Notes: a model not told the origin generated them from the sequence alone. A stretch of DNA of 17,613 nucleotides from JAISST01 sp050434145 (GCF_050434145.1 NZ_JBNPVX010000049.1:1-17613); one strand, 5' to 3'; shown: positions 1 to 7,589, numbered from the stretch's first letter. Translations and numbers: made by a program.

Positions 1-106
1 AGTGTATTTCCTACATTAATAGTGCCACCTTCTCTACCTACCAAAGATGTTTGATTACTTACCCATTCTTGTTCCCCTACACTTTTACTTGCATTTATAC
101 TTCCAC

Positions 107-208
107 CCACAGCTGGGCTTCACTCCGTTCAGCGTCGATTTGAGATAGTGGTCCTCTAGATAAGAACTCAATGCTTTGCATTTCTTCTTATCAAGAATAC
201 ACTAAAAG
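107..208 (-). mobile_element. Hairpin element A (about 102 bp)
   Basis: The FHA sequence on both sides aligns with 10457-10918, but here about 75 bp is replaced by an unrelated 102 bp block. The half at 147-212 folds into an interrupted stem (AGTGG/CCACT outer, GATAAGAA/TTCTTATC middle, AATGC/GCATT around a TTT loop). The other half (107-146) is GC-richer, with AGCTGGGCTTCACTCCG. CCAC occurs at both borders. It most resembles element D (3810-3896) in its stem and element E (7586-7682) in its GC-rich end. No transposase is encoded in the window, so any mobility would be non-autonomous. On the minus strand the FHA frame reads SSGF and then TAG inside it. Confidence 0.7.
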
Positions 209-361
209 CCACTACTTTTACTACTTGAATCCATTATGTCTTGCAGTGATTCTACTGTTAGATTGCCACCTATATCCAATACTAGGTGTTCTCCTTCTAC
301 ATTAGCTCCACTAAATGCTGCATTACCTACTGTTGTCAGTACAAAGTCTCCACCTGCATTA

Positions 362-460
362 GCCTCAGCTTGGCATCGCATTCTGCTCTGCTACGCTTTG
401 ACATAGTGGTCTACTAACCAAAACTTCAGTGCTGTGCACTTCATTTTGCCAAGTAGCCAC
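362..460 (-). mobile_element. Hairpin element B (99 bp), clean insertion with TA duplication
   Basis: The uninterrupted counterpart in the long adhesin (about 10788-10800) reads CATTAATG across the site. Here the left flank ends in CATTA (to 361) and the right flank resumes with TAAT (from 461), so 99 bp was added and TA is present on both sides. The stem is nearly perfect: TAGTGGtCTACT...CAAAA at 404-423 pairs with TTTTG...AGTAGCCACTA at 444-462, with AGTGC/GCACT closing the loop. The segment at 362-403 is GC-rich for this locus. This is the copy that best defines the element's limits. Confidence 0.78.
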
Positions 461-617
461 TAATTGTTGTATTATTATATTGTACCATATCTGTATTAGA
501 TTTGCTCTTACTCATGTTAAAGCTTCCAGTTGCTGCTTTGCCTAAAAAGTCGAATTCTAAATTAGAAACTTTCAAGCTGCTTTTTTCTTTGTTATAATAA
601 ATTTTTTTACTAGTCTA

Positions 618-1337
618 TTAATTATCTTCAAAATGAACCATATCATATGGGTAATACTGGCAATCTTTTAATGAACTATCAGCTAGTTCAAGTAATTTAG
701 CCACCGCTCCTGCTACAAAACACCAATAGCCTGAATATGCATCCCATTTTGTATTTTTATGACTATTATACCAAACATATGCTCTACTACCTTTATACCA
801 TCTTTTCTCTACAAAATCTTCCAACAACATTTGTGCAGTTTTTTTATTTTCAGCATTTATCACATCTTGTAAGTACAAATATGGTTTAGGAATCTTCATT
901 TTCACATTCTCTATTTTCCATTCCGGATCTAATCCATGTAAAAGAAAATCAACTAAATAATCTTTAAATTTTATTTTTGCTATTAATTCTGTCAATTTTT
1001 TTATGTCATCCTTATCTATACCTAACATAATTGGAATTGAAATCATTGATAATAATTCATCATGTGCACCATATTCCGATCTACTCTTAACATAACAATC
1101 TATCATGTCAGGTATAATTTTTTTTATTTCTTGCACAGGTTTACCTATAGAAAATAAAGCTTCTACTTTTATTAAATAGAGGTCAGCTAAGGTTCCTCTA
1201 CAAGTTGTAACCCCTAAAACATCTTCACCTTTTTCTAAAAGATGTTTATTTAATGCTTTTCTTACTTCTTCTATTCTATTTGAAATATGTTCTGTATATC
1301 TTGTAAAATATTCTTCATTTCTTATCTTATCTCTCAT
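618..1337 (-). CDS. PoNi-type immunity protein (DUF1910/DUF1911 family), 239 aa
   Basis: This is the probable cytoplasmic antidote to the DNase tail encoded just upstream. The C-terminal third carries the DUF1911-like signature: GYWCFVAGAVAKLL, then DDSSLKD-like ADSSLKDCQ, then YYPYDMVHF. The N-terminal half is helical and charged, as in DUF1910. In the literature, proteins with these domains are the immunity partners of PoNe DNases. No signal peptide or membrane segment is seen. The ATG at 1337 lies 2 nt after the toxin stop, and an AGAGG ribosome-binding site falls within the toxin's last two codons, which suggests translational coupling. The gene is intact although its toxin gene is damaged upstream. 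The family call comes from recalled motifs and was not tested by a profile search. Confidence 0.82.
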   Translation of the reverse strand: MRDKIRNEEYFTRYTEHISNRIEEVRKALNKHLLEKGEDVLGVTTCRGTLADLYLIKVEALFSIGKPVQEIKKIIPDMIDCYVKSRSEYGAHDELLSMISIPIMLGIDKDDIKKLTELIAKIKFKDYLVDFLLHGLDPEWKIENVKMKIPKPYLYLQDVINAENKKTAQMLLEDFVEKRWYKGSRAYVWYNSHKNTKWDAYSGYWCFVAGAVAKLLELADSSLKDCQYYPYDMVHFEDN

Positions 1338-1339
1338 TT

Positions 1340-3283
1340 TTACCTCTTAATATTTATTTTTTTTCCATTATAATCTAATTGAATTATTTTTGGTTCATTA
1401 GTTATATTTTTTATGTGAGTTAGATTAAATTGTACACTTGGATTAGCTTTTGCAAATTCATTAATAATAATTTTCCCTTCTTTTTCTCCAACAGCATTTG
1501 TTAATCGTGAGTACTCTTTTAGTTTTAGCCATTCATATGAATTTTGTGTTTCTCCAGTAACAAGTTTACTCAATGTTGCATTTCTCCCAAATTTGTCTTC
1601 ATCTATTATATATCTTGGAACTGTTTTGGGATCAACTGCTTTATATACATTGTCAATTCCTTTGACTTTTGGCTCATTTAAATCCAATATTCTATGGCTT
1701 ATTAATTCATATCTATTTCCATTGTAACCTTCACCTTCATATAATACATTTGATGATATCTGACCAAAATTAGATTTCATTGTATTATTTGCTAAAACTA
1801 TTTCACCACTCTTCACAAGGTTAATTATCGCAATTTGCTCAGCATTAGCGCCTACAATTGAACTAAATTTGCTATTGTATGTATTTGATAACTGATAATT
1901 TGCTACATTTGCATTTATTGTATTTGCTGGTCTATTAAGACTAGTTTCTATGCCACCACTGCTTTGTTGTCTGCTTCCACCAACATCGCCTATCTGCTTT
2001 TCTGGTACAGTGTTTGGATTATTAACTAGAGAGTTTAATATTAATTGTCCTGCTGCATTTAAATCTGAACCTTTTGCTGCAACTCCATTAGGATTCACAT
2101 ATATTGTATCAGGGTTAGCTTTTAATAAAAATTCTACATCTTTTATTTGAGATTCTGTTGTGGTAATTTTTACATTCCCTATTTCTTTGCCATTTGAGCC
2201 TTGAAAATTTGATGATAAAGTAGTCGCCACTGCTGTTATACTTACTCCACTTTTTATTCCATAATAAATTGCATAATCTTTATCTCCATTTTGATAAGAA
2301 TCATATGATGCTTTTCCATTTACTCCCGCAGATATAGTTCCCAATGTTGTTAATCCCCATTTTACCACTTTGCCACCTTTTGATAGCAATGGTCCAAATC
2401 CCATTGATATAATACCAATTATTATATCATTACCAATATCTAGCTTTAATCTATCTGATTTTTGTAATGCTCTTTCTATTTCTGTTACAGTACCTTCACT
2501 TATAATTGTACCATAACGCGTTGAAAAATAAGCTCCTGGATATATTTCATCATTAGGATTATAATTCATCCATGTATCAAATTCTGTCGTAACTAATACT
2601 ACTATTTTTGCAGCATCATTTTCTATTACTTTTATTACTGCATCAGTATAATTATCACTCTGTTTTTCTGATAACCCTGCTACAGAAAAATTTACATTCG
2701 TTGTTCCATCTTCGTTTTTGCTTCCTATCTCAATTACATGTACTTTTCCATCTTTCCAGACTTTTAAGTTTCCGTCTGTTATTCCTGCTATTTTCTTATT
2801 TCTAAGTACATTTAATTCTTTTTTTGTAAAAACTCCTTCCTCTAATTCTGTAGAATTAGTAATATAAGATTCAAGAGCTTTTATCTGTGCATCTGTAAGG
2901 ATATATCCTTTAAACTCTATTTCATCTGCTTTATATCCAAGTAATCTATTGGCATCATCTCCAGACAATGGATTTTTACCCCAATCTCTTATTGAGCCGC
3001 CAATATCTACATAACCACTTGAACCTATTCCACCTACAAACTCTCCATATGATTTTTCCATGTAATTGGCTACTGTCTCATTTCCACCCATTAAATGTCC
3101 TATTTCATGGGCGAAAAGTTTATTAAAATTTAAAGTATTATTATTCATTAACACTTCTGTATTTACCCAAATGCTTCCATCTGATGCTACTGCAAATCCT
3201 TGTGCATCTAATTTAGCCAAAGTTGTTAAATCTTTTATTTCCTTTATATCATCTTTTCCATAAAATTTTACTTCTACTTCCAA
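1340..3283 (-). CDS. Orphan module 2 effector tail: HEIGH pre-toxin domain plus PoNe-type DNase (main open part)
   Basis: Domains in order (647 residues counted from the TTG at 3283): an HExxH domain, with HEIGH at 3095-3109 followed by GGNETVANY, nearly identical to that of module 1; a Gly-rich hydrophobic segment around residues 281-361 that may act in membrane passage; an Asn-rich linker; and a C-terminal nuclease domain. The last has GID near residue 543, then YIIDEDKFG near residue 562 (D-x(n)-ExK arrangement) and EWLKLKEYSRL, the pattern of PoNe PD-(D/E)xK DNases. The neighbouring PoNi-type gene supports this strongly. TTG at 3283 is only the first possible start after a TGA at 3314-3316; there is no ribosome-binding site, and the true frame continues upstream. 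The gene is therefore probably a silent cassette unless recombination joins it to an adhesin. Confidence 0.8.
   Translation of the reverse strand: MEVEVKFYGKDDIKEIKDLTTLAKLDAQGFAVASDGSIWVNTEVLMNNNTLNFNKLFAHEIGHLMGGNETVANYMEKSYGEFVGGIGSSGYVDIGGSIRDWGKNPLSGDDANRLLGYKADEIEFKGYILTDAQIKALESYITNSTELEEGVFTKKELNVLRNKKIAGITDGNLKVWKDGKVHVIEIGSKNEDGTTNVNFSVAGLSEKQSDNYTDAVIKVIENDAAKIVVLVTTEFDTWMNYNPNDEIYPGAYFSTRYGTIISEGTVTEIERALQKSDRLKLDIGNDIIIGIISMGFGPLLSKGGKVVKWGLTTLGTISAGVNGKASYDSYQNGDKDYAIYYGIKSGVSITAVATTLSSNFQGSNGKEIGNVKITTTESQIKDVEFLLKANPDTIYVNPNGVAAKGSDLNAAGQLILNSLVNNPNTVPEKQIGDVGGSRQQSSGGIETSLNRPANTINANVANYQLSNTYNSKFSSIVGANAEQIAIINLVKSGEIVLANNTMKSNFGQISSNVLYEGEGYNGNRYELISHRILDLNEPKVKGIDNVYKAVDPKTVPRYIIDEDKFGRNATLSKLVTGETQNSYEWLKLKEYSRLTNAVGEKEGKIIINEFAKANPSVQFNLTHIKNITNEPKIIQLDYNGKKINIKR
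1343..1347 (-). promoter_or_regulatory. Ribosome-binding site of the PoNi gene
   Basis: On the minus strand AGAGG is followed by TAAAA and ATG. The Shine-Dalgarno sequence overlaps the toxin's final Arg codon and the A-rich spacer contains its TAA stop. It decides the start at 1337 and ties immunity synthesis to the end of toxin translation. Confidence 0.7.
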
Positions 3284-3577
3284 ATCACTATCTAATAAAT
3301 GACTTGCTCTTGCTCATATTTCTTCTGATATTTCTTTTTCTATTTTTCCTTTTATATCAAAGATTCCTAATTCTTCCAATCTTCTTACAAATTTTTCACC
3401 TTTAACTAAATCAGAGAATTTCCCTTCTGAAGACAGTATATCTTTTAACCCCTTAACACCTCTTTTAGCATCATCTACTTGATCTCTGAAGGCACCTCTA
3501 CCTGCTTGAGTTAGCCAATATTCTGTTAGCAAGTTCACTGAGAAGATTTCTATGTTTGTACCTTGCCAATCGCTTAG
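2917..3577 (-). repeat. Pre-toxin repeat, module 2 copy (about 660 bp, partner at 6002-6661)
   Basis: From SDWQGTNIE at the top to the DDANRLLGYK region at the bottom, this DNA aligns along its whole length with 6002-6661, with high identity except around 3180-3260 where the protein differs. Below 2917 the two modules diverge completely into different toxins. It is the longest tract shared by modules 1 and 2 and would serve as a crossover zone for exchanging tails. Confidence 0.85.
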
Positions 3578-3595
3578 TCGCATTCTGTGGCTCAC
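3314..3595 (-). CDS. Upstream piece of the module 2 effector, cut off by an in-frame TGA (93 aa)
   Basis: Apart from about nine residues at its start that come from hairpin element C, this is the pre-toxin segment starting SDWQGTNIE and running to GIFDIKGKIEKE, matching residues encoded at 6661-6380 in module 1. It is in the same frame as 3283-1340. The TGA at 3314-3316 stands where module 1 has an Arg codon (AEIRARA there, EEI-stop-ARA here), so the two pieces were one gene. The ATG at 3595 is formed by the element and reads MSHRMRL before the native sequence. I see no convincing ribosome-binding site, and a translated product would be a fragment without toxin. It is best regarded as part of a pseudogene spanning 3595-1340. 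Confidence 0.6.
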   Translation of the reverse strand: MSHRMRLSDWQGTNIEIFSVNLLTEYWLTQAGRGAFRDQVDDAKRGVKGLKDILSSEGKFSDLVKGEKFVRRLEELGIFDIKGKIEKEISEEI

Positions 3596-3674
3596 TTCGT
3601 TCGCTGCCGTCGTGGCATCCTATCCACATAACAAAAACTCACATCTTTGATGTTCATTTTATTAAGTGGCTAGA
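3578..3674 (-). mobile_element. Hairpin element C at an FHA deletion junction (about 97 bp)
   Basis: It joins two FHA segments that are not adjacent in intact genes: the TSLVGREGGTI region above and SDWQGTNIE below. On the plus strand the GC-rich half reads GTCGCATTCTGTGGCTCAC followed by TTCGTTCGCTGCCGTC. The stem half runs from about 3621 to 3674 with a CATC/GATG loop stem. On the minus strand the FHA frame reads TISSHLIK and then TGA. The AGAATGCGA string near its lower end is shared with element B. Confidence 0.68.
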
Positions 3675-3812
3675 AATAGTTCCTCCTTCTCTTCCTACTA
3701 ATGAAGTTTGGTTACTTACCCAAGCTTGTTCTCCTGTGCTTTTACTTCCATTGATACTTCCACTTAGAGACGATGTTGGATTTTTTACTAATATATTGGT
3801 TAATTTTGTTTT
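3675..3812 (-). pseudogene. FHA-2 fragment at the start of orphan module 2
   Basis: This short remnant aligns with about 10463-10620 of the long adhesin: SGSINGSK-like sequence, then AWVSNQTSL, then VGREGGTI. It has no start and ends at the TGA in element C. Element D flanks it on the upstream side. It gives only about 130 bp of homology to the long gene. Confidence 0.75.
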
Positions 3813-3896
3813 GCTTCAATTTAAGATAGTGATCACCTTGATAATATCTCAATATGCTATAACATTTCATCTTATCAAAAATCAACTAAAAGCCAT
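3810..3896 (-). mobile_element. Hairpin element D, short copy between immunity gene I1 and module 2 (about 87 bp)
   Basis: It aligns with element A through AATTTAAGATAGTG, the CTTGATAA/TTATCAA stem and ACTAAAAGCCA, but lacks the GC-rich end. It begins about 10 nt after the stop codon of the 185-aa gene, exactly where the next module's FHA homology should start, and so marks a module boundary. Confidence 0.6.
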
Positions 3897-3906
3897 TGCG
3901 ATAAAT

Positions 3907-4464
3907 TTAATATGCTAATCCCTGTTTTGTCAATCTACCTGTTTTCAGATCTATTAAGAACCAATAACTTGTTCTTCCATAAGAATCTGCATGTCTTTTG
4001 CCACCATCACACGCTATGTGAATATCCATATCTGTTTCAGAAAAATACCACACTGTAAAACCATTTGGTATAGTTATATCATATAAATATTCCCCATACA
4101 AATCTAGTGCTATCACTTTATCTAAATTATTATATTTATACCATATTATAATGATTTTTTTAGTCTGTGCAAAGAAAACACTCATTAAGTTTTTTATATT
4201 TATTCTATGCTCTTTTTCTGATAGTTTCCACCATAAATATTCTTCTTTTCGATTACAATCCATTATTAAATTTCCTAGAAAATCATAAAACAATATTTTA
4301 TCCGAAAGAAATTTTTTTATTTTTCCTACATACATAAATACATAGAAATTTTGAGTATCAACGAAAGCGCTTCTCACTTCTTTTAAATTTATATTTATTT
4401 TACTTTCATTATATTTCCATGTTACATTTTGATCATCGTATGTTAAATCTCTAGCTATCATCAT
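3907..4464 (-). CDS. Candidate immunity protein I1 for the module 1 toxin, 185 aa, family not recognised
   Basis: The protein has no signal peptide or membrane span and is rich in aromatic beta strands (YVFMYVG, YLWWKL, IIIIWYKYN, SYWFLIDL). Three places repeat a D-x-x-G-like turn after a hydrophobic strand (YDFLGNLI, LDLYGEYL, IDLKTGRL), suggestive of a small beta-propeller-like or beta-sandwich fold, though that is only an impression. The ATG at 4464 overlaps the toxin stop by 4 nt (ATGA), and AAGGAA at 4471-4476 is well placed for initiation. Tight coupling directly after a polymorphic toxin tail is the usual immunity position. The role is inferred from position; no family could be named. 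Confidence 0.75.
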   Translation of the reverse strand: MMIARDLTYDDQNVTWKYNESKININLKEVRSAFVDTQNFYVFMYVGKIKKFLSDKILFYDFLGNLIMDCNRKEEYLWWKLSEKEHRINIKNLMSVFFAQTKKIIIIWYKYNNLDKVIALDLYGEYLYDITIPNGFTVWYFSETDMDIHIACDGGKRHADSYGRTSYWFLIDLKTGRLTKQGLAY

Positions 4465-7400
4465 TTTATTTTCCTTGTATTAATTAATTCTATGAAATTA
4501 CCCCATTTGTTCATATCTATTTTCATTTCATATTGATTGGCACCACCTGGCAGATATTTATTTAAGTCTAAATCTATCTGAGGTCCTACTGGTCCTATAT
4601 TAACTGGAAGTATCTTTCCATCATTTACTTGAAATTCTCCAACTTTACCTATTTCCCCCTTCCAACCTAATTTTATGGCCAAATTATTTCTTGTATAATC
4701 AACACTATTTATTGTATTAATATCCGTTGCAAATCCTCCTGGGTTTTCTTGATTTTTACCCATTGCCATTTCAAATTTGAATCCACCTTGCAAGTTTATT
4801 TGAACTGGCGTATATCCCTTTGGCCATGGTGATTGCCCATTTAATAACTCAAAATAATCATCTATAGTCTGTGTAGGATTTGCTTCTTTAAACGGCTTCC
4901 ATGTCTCATCTGAACCTATGCCATTACTTCTCCAGAATTCACTATATCTTGCTGAGTCCGCTTTACTCATCTGATCACCAAAATAGCTATTTCCATATCC
5001 TATTAAAAATTGCTCATCTGATGAAACTGTATCTGTTCTATTCTTATTCCATTCTATTGGAAAATGTATATTTTCTGTTATGCCTGGAATTGAGAATGTT
5101 AAATTCTCTGCTGGTAGGTTTAAACCACTCCAATTTGATGATATTTGATTTGAATTAATTGCTGGAACAGATGTAGAACTTCCAATTGATGTTCCAAGTG
5201 CCTTTGGAGCTTCGTAACCATTCAAGTATCCAGTTAATTTCCCATTTTCTACTATTGCACCACTATCCAAATCAATATAGGAATTGGGTTTACTGTTATC
5301 AATCGTTGCTGCATTTGGTGTCATTTTATTTGAAGATGGCATAAAATAACTAATTCCATATAGAGTAAAATATGCACTTACAGCAGCATCTCCATAATTT
5401 CCATCTTTATAGTGACTTATGGTGGAAGCTGCTCCCAATCCACTCATACCACCTACTGCTACCTTATCCATGTTTAATATTAATTTTCCTAATGCTGGTG
5501 ACATTGCTCCTACATCTAACAACAAATTTCCTAGTCCACCAGCTCCTGCAACAGACCAACCTACCAATACAGCTCCTGATGTTAAGAGAAGTTTTGTATT
5601 TTCTCTGGAGTCTAATTGAAGTCGACCTTTATAGATATCATCCAGTGATGATGCATATATAAAATCGGTAGGTCCTTTAAATGCTTGTGATCCATCTTCA
5701 TACATTGGGTCAGTTACCATCATTCCATTTCTAAAGTGAAAATATGACATTCCTACTAGTTGTTCATTAGTTAAGCTTTTAAAAAACTCAAATCCAATTC
5801 CATAAATATCACCAGATACATTACCTTCTTTATCCATTTTAAAATCTTTCAAACTTATATATACATGCTTTCCATTTGGTAGTACTATTCCATGATATTC
5901 ATTCTTTAAAGAACCACTTCTATCATGTTGCCCCAATTGCTTTAACATTTCTATTTGTAATGGTGATAATTCTCCATTTTTAGCTGTAAATAGTTCTAAT
6001 TGTATTTCATCTTCTTTATATTTAAGCAACCTATTAGCATCTTCTCCATTTAGTGGTTTCTTTCCCCAATCTCTTATTGAACCGCCAATATCTACATAAC
6101 CACTAGAAGCTATCCCACCTACAAACTCTCCATAAGATTTTGACATATAGTTAGCTACTGTTTCATTGCCACCCATCAAATGACCTATTTCATGAGCAAA
6201 AGTTTTGTTAAAATCTAATGTGTTATTAGCCAAAACAGATGTGTTTATCCATATGCTTCCATCACTTGCTACTGCAAATCCTTTGGCAAATAATTTATTT
6301 ATAGTCACCTCATCCAGAATTGCACCACTTAAGTCATCACCTTTATAGAATTTCACTTCTACTTCCAAATCACTATCCAATAAATGACTTGCCCTTGCCC
6401 TTATTTCTGCTGCAATTTGATCCTCTGTTTTCCCTTTTATATCAAATATTCCTAGTTCTTCCAATCTTCTTACAAACTTTTCACCTTTGACTAAATCAGA
6501 AAATTTACCTTTAGAAGTTAAGATATCTTTTAACCCCTTAACACCTCTTTTAGCATCGTCTACTTGATCTCTGAATGCTCCTCTTCCTGCTTGGGTTAAC
6601 CAATATTCTGTTAGCAAGTTCACTGAGAATGTTTCTATGTTTGTACCTTGCCAGTCGCTTACAGCTTTCTCTATATCTCTATTTACACCTTGAGTATCAA
6701 AGTTGGTAATTACTCCATTTCCTATTGTAGCCTTGATGTCTCTATTTTCATTGACATAGCCAAATTGAAGTCCACTACTTATGGTAACTCCCTCTTGTTT
6801 TATTCTTTGGCCACCATTGAATATTACATCACCTTTACCATCTCTTGCATTATACACTGTATTTGGATAAATAGTAACATTGAACCCTATGCTTGTCTCT
6901 TTTCGTATATCTTTTAAGTCTGTAAATTCATAATCTTTTGCATTTAGTGCAAAGGTTCCATCTACTATTGAACCTATTTGCACTAATTTTTGTCCTGCAT
7001 CAAATTGACCACCATCTGCTTTAAAGATTGTTGGACTTGTTGTTACTTTACTCTCTATTTTTGTTTGGCTATAGTTTCCTGAGACTGAATTAACTTGAGG
7101 TTTTGATTGCGAGCTTAATCCTAATGATACATTAAAGCCAAAACCACTTGAACCACCTTTGTATTCGTCCTGTAAGCTTTCTATCCAAGTACTTCCTGCT
7201 ACTTGTCCACTGATTGAACCTGTAGAAATATCTGCTCCTTTGATTGTTAAATCTCCACCCACATCATAATGGGTATTTCCGCCTACAGATATACTACTAT
7301 TAGTATAGTTTACTCCTTCTCCCCAGTTCTTACTTTGGTTATATCCTATATCCATTGAGCCATTTGGATTGGCAAAAGGATTTACCATCCCTTTACTATC

Positions 7401-7589
7401 CAATGTACTTGTCGAAAATCCTACACTGTATCCACTTGATTTGCCATTTTCTTCAAAGGTATTCTTGCCTGCCTCTATCAAGATGTTCTTCTTTATGTTG
7501 TACTCCAAGTTTCCTTCTACTGCTAGATTACTTCCTCTTACATGGAGGTTATCTCCATTTAGGACTACATTACCACCTACTAGACCCAC
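4461..7589 (-). CDS. Orphan module 1: truncated adhesin with HEIGH pre-toxin domain and unrecognised toxin tail (CT1)
   Basis: Domains in order (1042 residues from the GTG at 7589): an FHA-2-like region to about residue 305, with beta-strand repeats such as GGNVVLNGDNLHVRGSNL and HYDVGGDLTIKGADI; a pre-toxin domain starting SDWQGTNIE near 310; the HExxH motif HEIGH at 6180-6194 followed by GGNETVANY; a Gly/Ala-rich hydrophobic segment near residues 666-746; a linker; and the toxin tail, with EWNKNRTDTVSSDEQF, GGFATDINTI and KYLPGGANQYEMK. I do not recognise the tail. The GTG start is made by the end of hairpin element E and has no ribosome-binding site. The native frame continues upstream, in the same phase, to 7835 but is blocked by stops in the element. 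It is a stored cassette or pseudogene 5' half with an intact 3' half. Confidence 0.8.
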   Translation of the reverse strand: MGLVGGNVVLNGDNLHVRGSNLAVEGNLEYNIKKNILIEAGKNTFEENGKSSGYSVGFSTSTLDSKGMVNPFANPNGSMDIGYNQSKNWGEGVNYTNSSISVGGNTHYDVGGDLTIKGADISTGSISGQVAGSTWIESLQDEYKGGSSGFGFNVSLGLSSQSKPQVNSVSGNYSQTKIESKVTTSPTIFKADGGQFDAGQKLVQIGSIVDGTFALNAKDYEFTDLKDIRKETSIGFNVTIYPNTVYNARDGKGDVIFNGGQRIKQEGVTISSGLQFGYVNENRDIKATIGNGVITNFDTQGVNRDIEKAVSDWQGTNIETFSVNLLTEYWLTQAGRGAFRDQVDDAKRGVKGLKDILTSKGKFSDLVKGEKFVRRLEELGIFDIKGKTEDQIAAEIRARASHLLDSDLEVEVKFYKGDDLSGAILDEVTINKLFAKGFAVASDGSIWINTSVLANNTLDFNKTFAHEIGHLMGGNETVANYMSKSYGEFVGGIASSGYVDIGGSIRDWGKKPLNGEDANRLLKYKEDEIQLELFTAKNGELSPLQIEMLKQLGQHDRSGSLKNEYHGIVLPNGKHVYISLKDFKMDKEGNVSGDIYGIGFEFFKSLTNEQLVGMSYFHFRNGMMVTDPMYEDGSQAFKGPTDFIYASSLDDIYKGRLQLDSRENTKLLLTSGAVLVGWSVAGAGGLGNLLLDVGAMSPALGKLILNMDKVAVGGMSGLGAASTISHYKDGNYGDAAVSAYFTLYGISYFMPSSNKMTPNAATIDNSKPNSYIDLDSGAIVENGKLTGYLNGYEAPKALGTSIGSSTSVPAINSNQISSNWSGLNLPAENLTFSIPGITENIHFPIEWNKNRTDTVSSDEQFLIGYGNSYFGDQMSKADSARYSEFWRSNGIGSDETWKPFKEANPTQTIDDYFELLNGQSPWPKGYTPVQINLQGGFKFEMAMGKNQENPGGFATDINTINSVDYTRNNLAIKLGWKGEIGKVGEFQVNDGKILPVNIGPVGPQIDLDLNKYLPGGANQYEMKIDMNKWGNFIELINTRKIK
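6002..6661 (-). repeat. Pre-toxin repeat, module 1 copy (partner at 2917-3577)
   Basis: This is the intact version of the duplicated pre-toxin tract, with no stop where the module 2 copy has TGA. It spans the SDWQ boundary, the helical segment (FSDLVKGEKFVRRLEEL) and the HEIGH motif, ending near NRLLKYKEDE. Upstream of 6661 the two copies differ because module 2 is joined to hairpin element C. Confidence 0.85.

Larger units (their letters stand above)
1..607 (-). pseudogene. Orphan module 3: FHA-2 fragment of a cdiA/fhaB-like gene, interrupted twice and continuing past the window edge
   Basis: Reading down from 607, the fragment encodes a piece that matches the long adhesin's own FHA-2 region at 10918-10457 almost codon for codon (DFLGKAATGSFNM, then SGANVEGEHLVLDIGGNLTV, then TSLVGREGGTI). 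It begins about 10 nt after the stop of the PoNi gene and has no start codon or ribosome-binding site at its beginning. Two hairpin elements break it: one at 362-460 inserts cleanly, one at 107-208 replaces about 75 bp of FHA sequence. Both put a stop codon in the FHA frame. No toxin tail is inside the window, so the module probably continues to the left. What is seen is the homology and the interruptions; that it leads to another toxin/immunity pair is inference from the two modules upstream. Confidence 0.85.

Noticed and set aside
3314..3316. TGA as a sense codon (alternative genetic code or recoding)
   Set aside because: Genuine genes here use TGA as a stop (for example at 4461-4463), the rest of the locus reads normally with the standard bacterial code, and no recoding hairpin is seen just after this TGA.
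107..3674. Small open frames inside the hairpin elements (for example MKCTALKFWLVDHYVKA in element B)
   Set aside because: The similarity between copies (DHY) follows from the conserved stem arm GACCACTAT. Frames are broken in other copies and have no ribosome-binding sites.
4461..4800. CT1 as a TNT-like NAD glycohydrolase because of its LPGGANQY motif near the end
   Set aside because: The general shape (a GPVGPQ stretch, then PGG-xQY) is only loosely reminiscent, and the other conserved TNT positions are not evident. No function was assigned.
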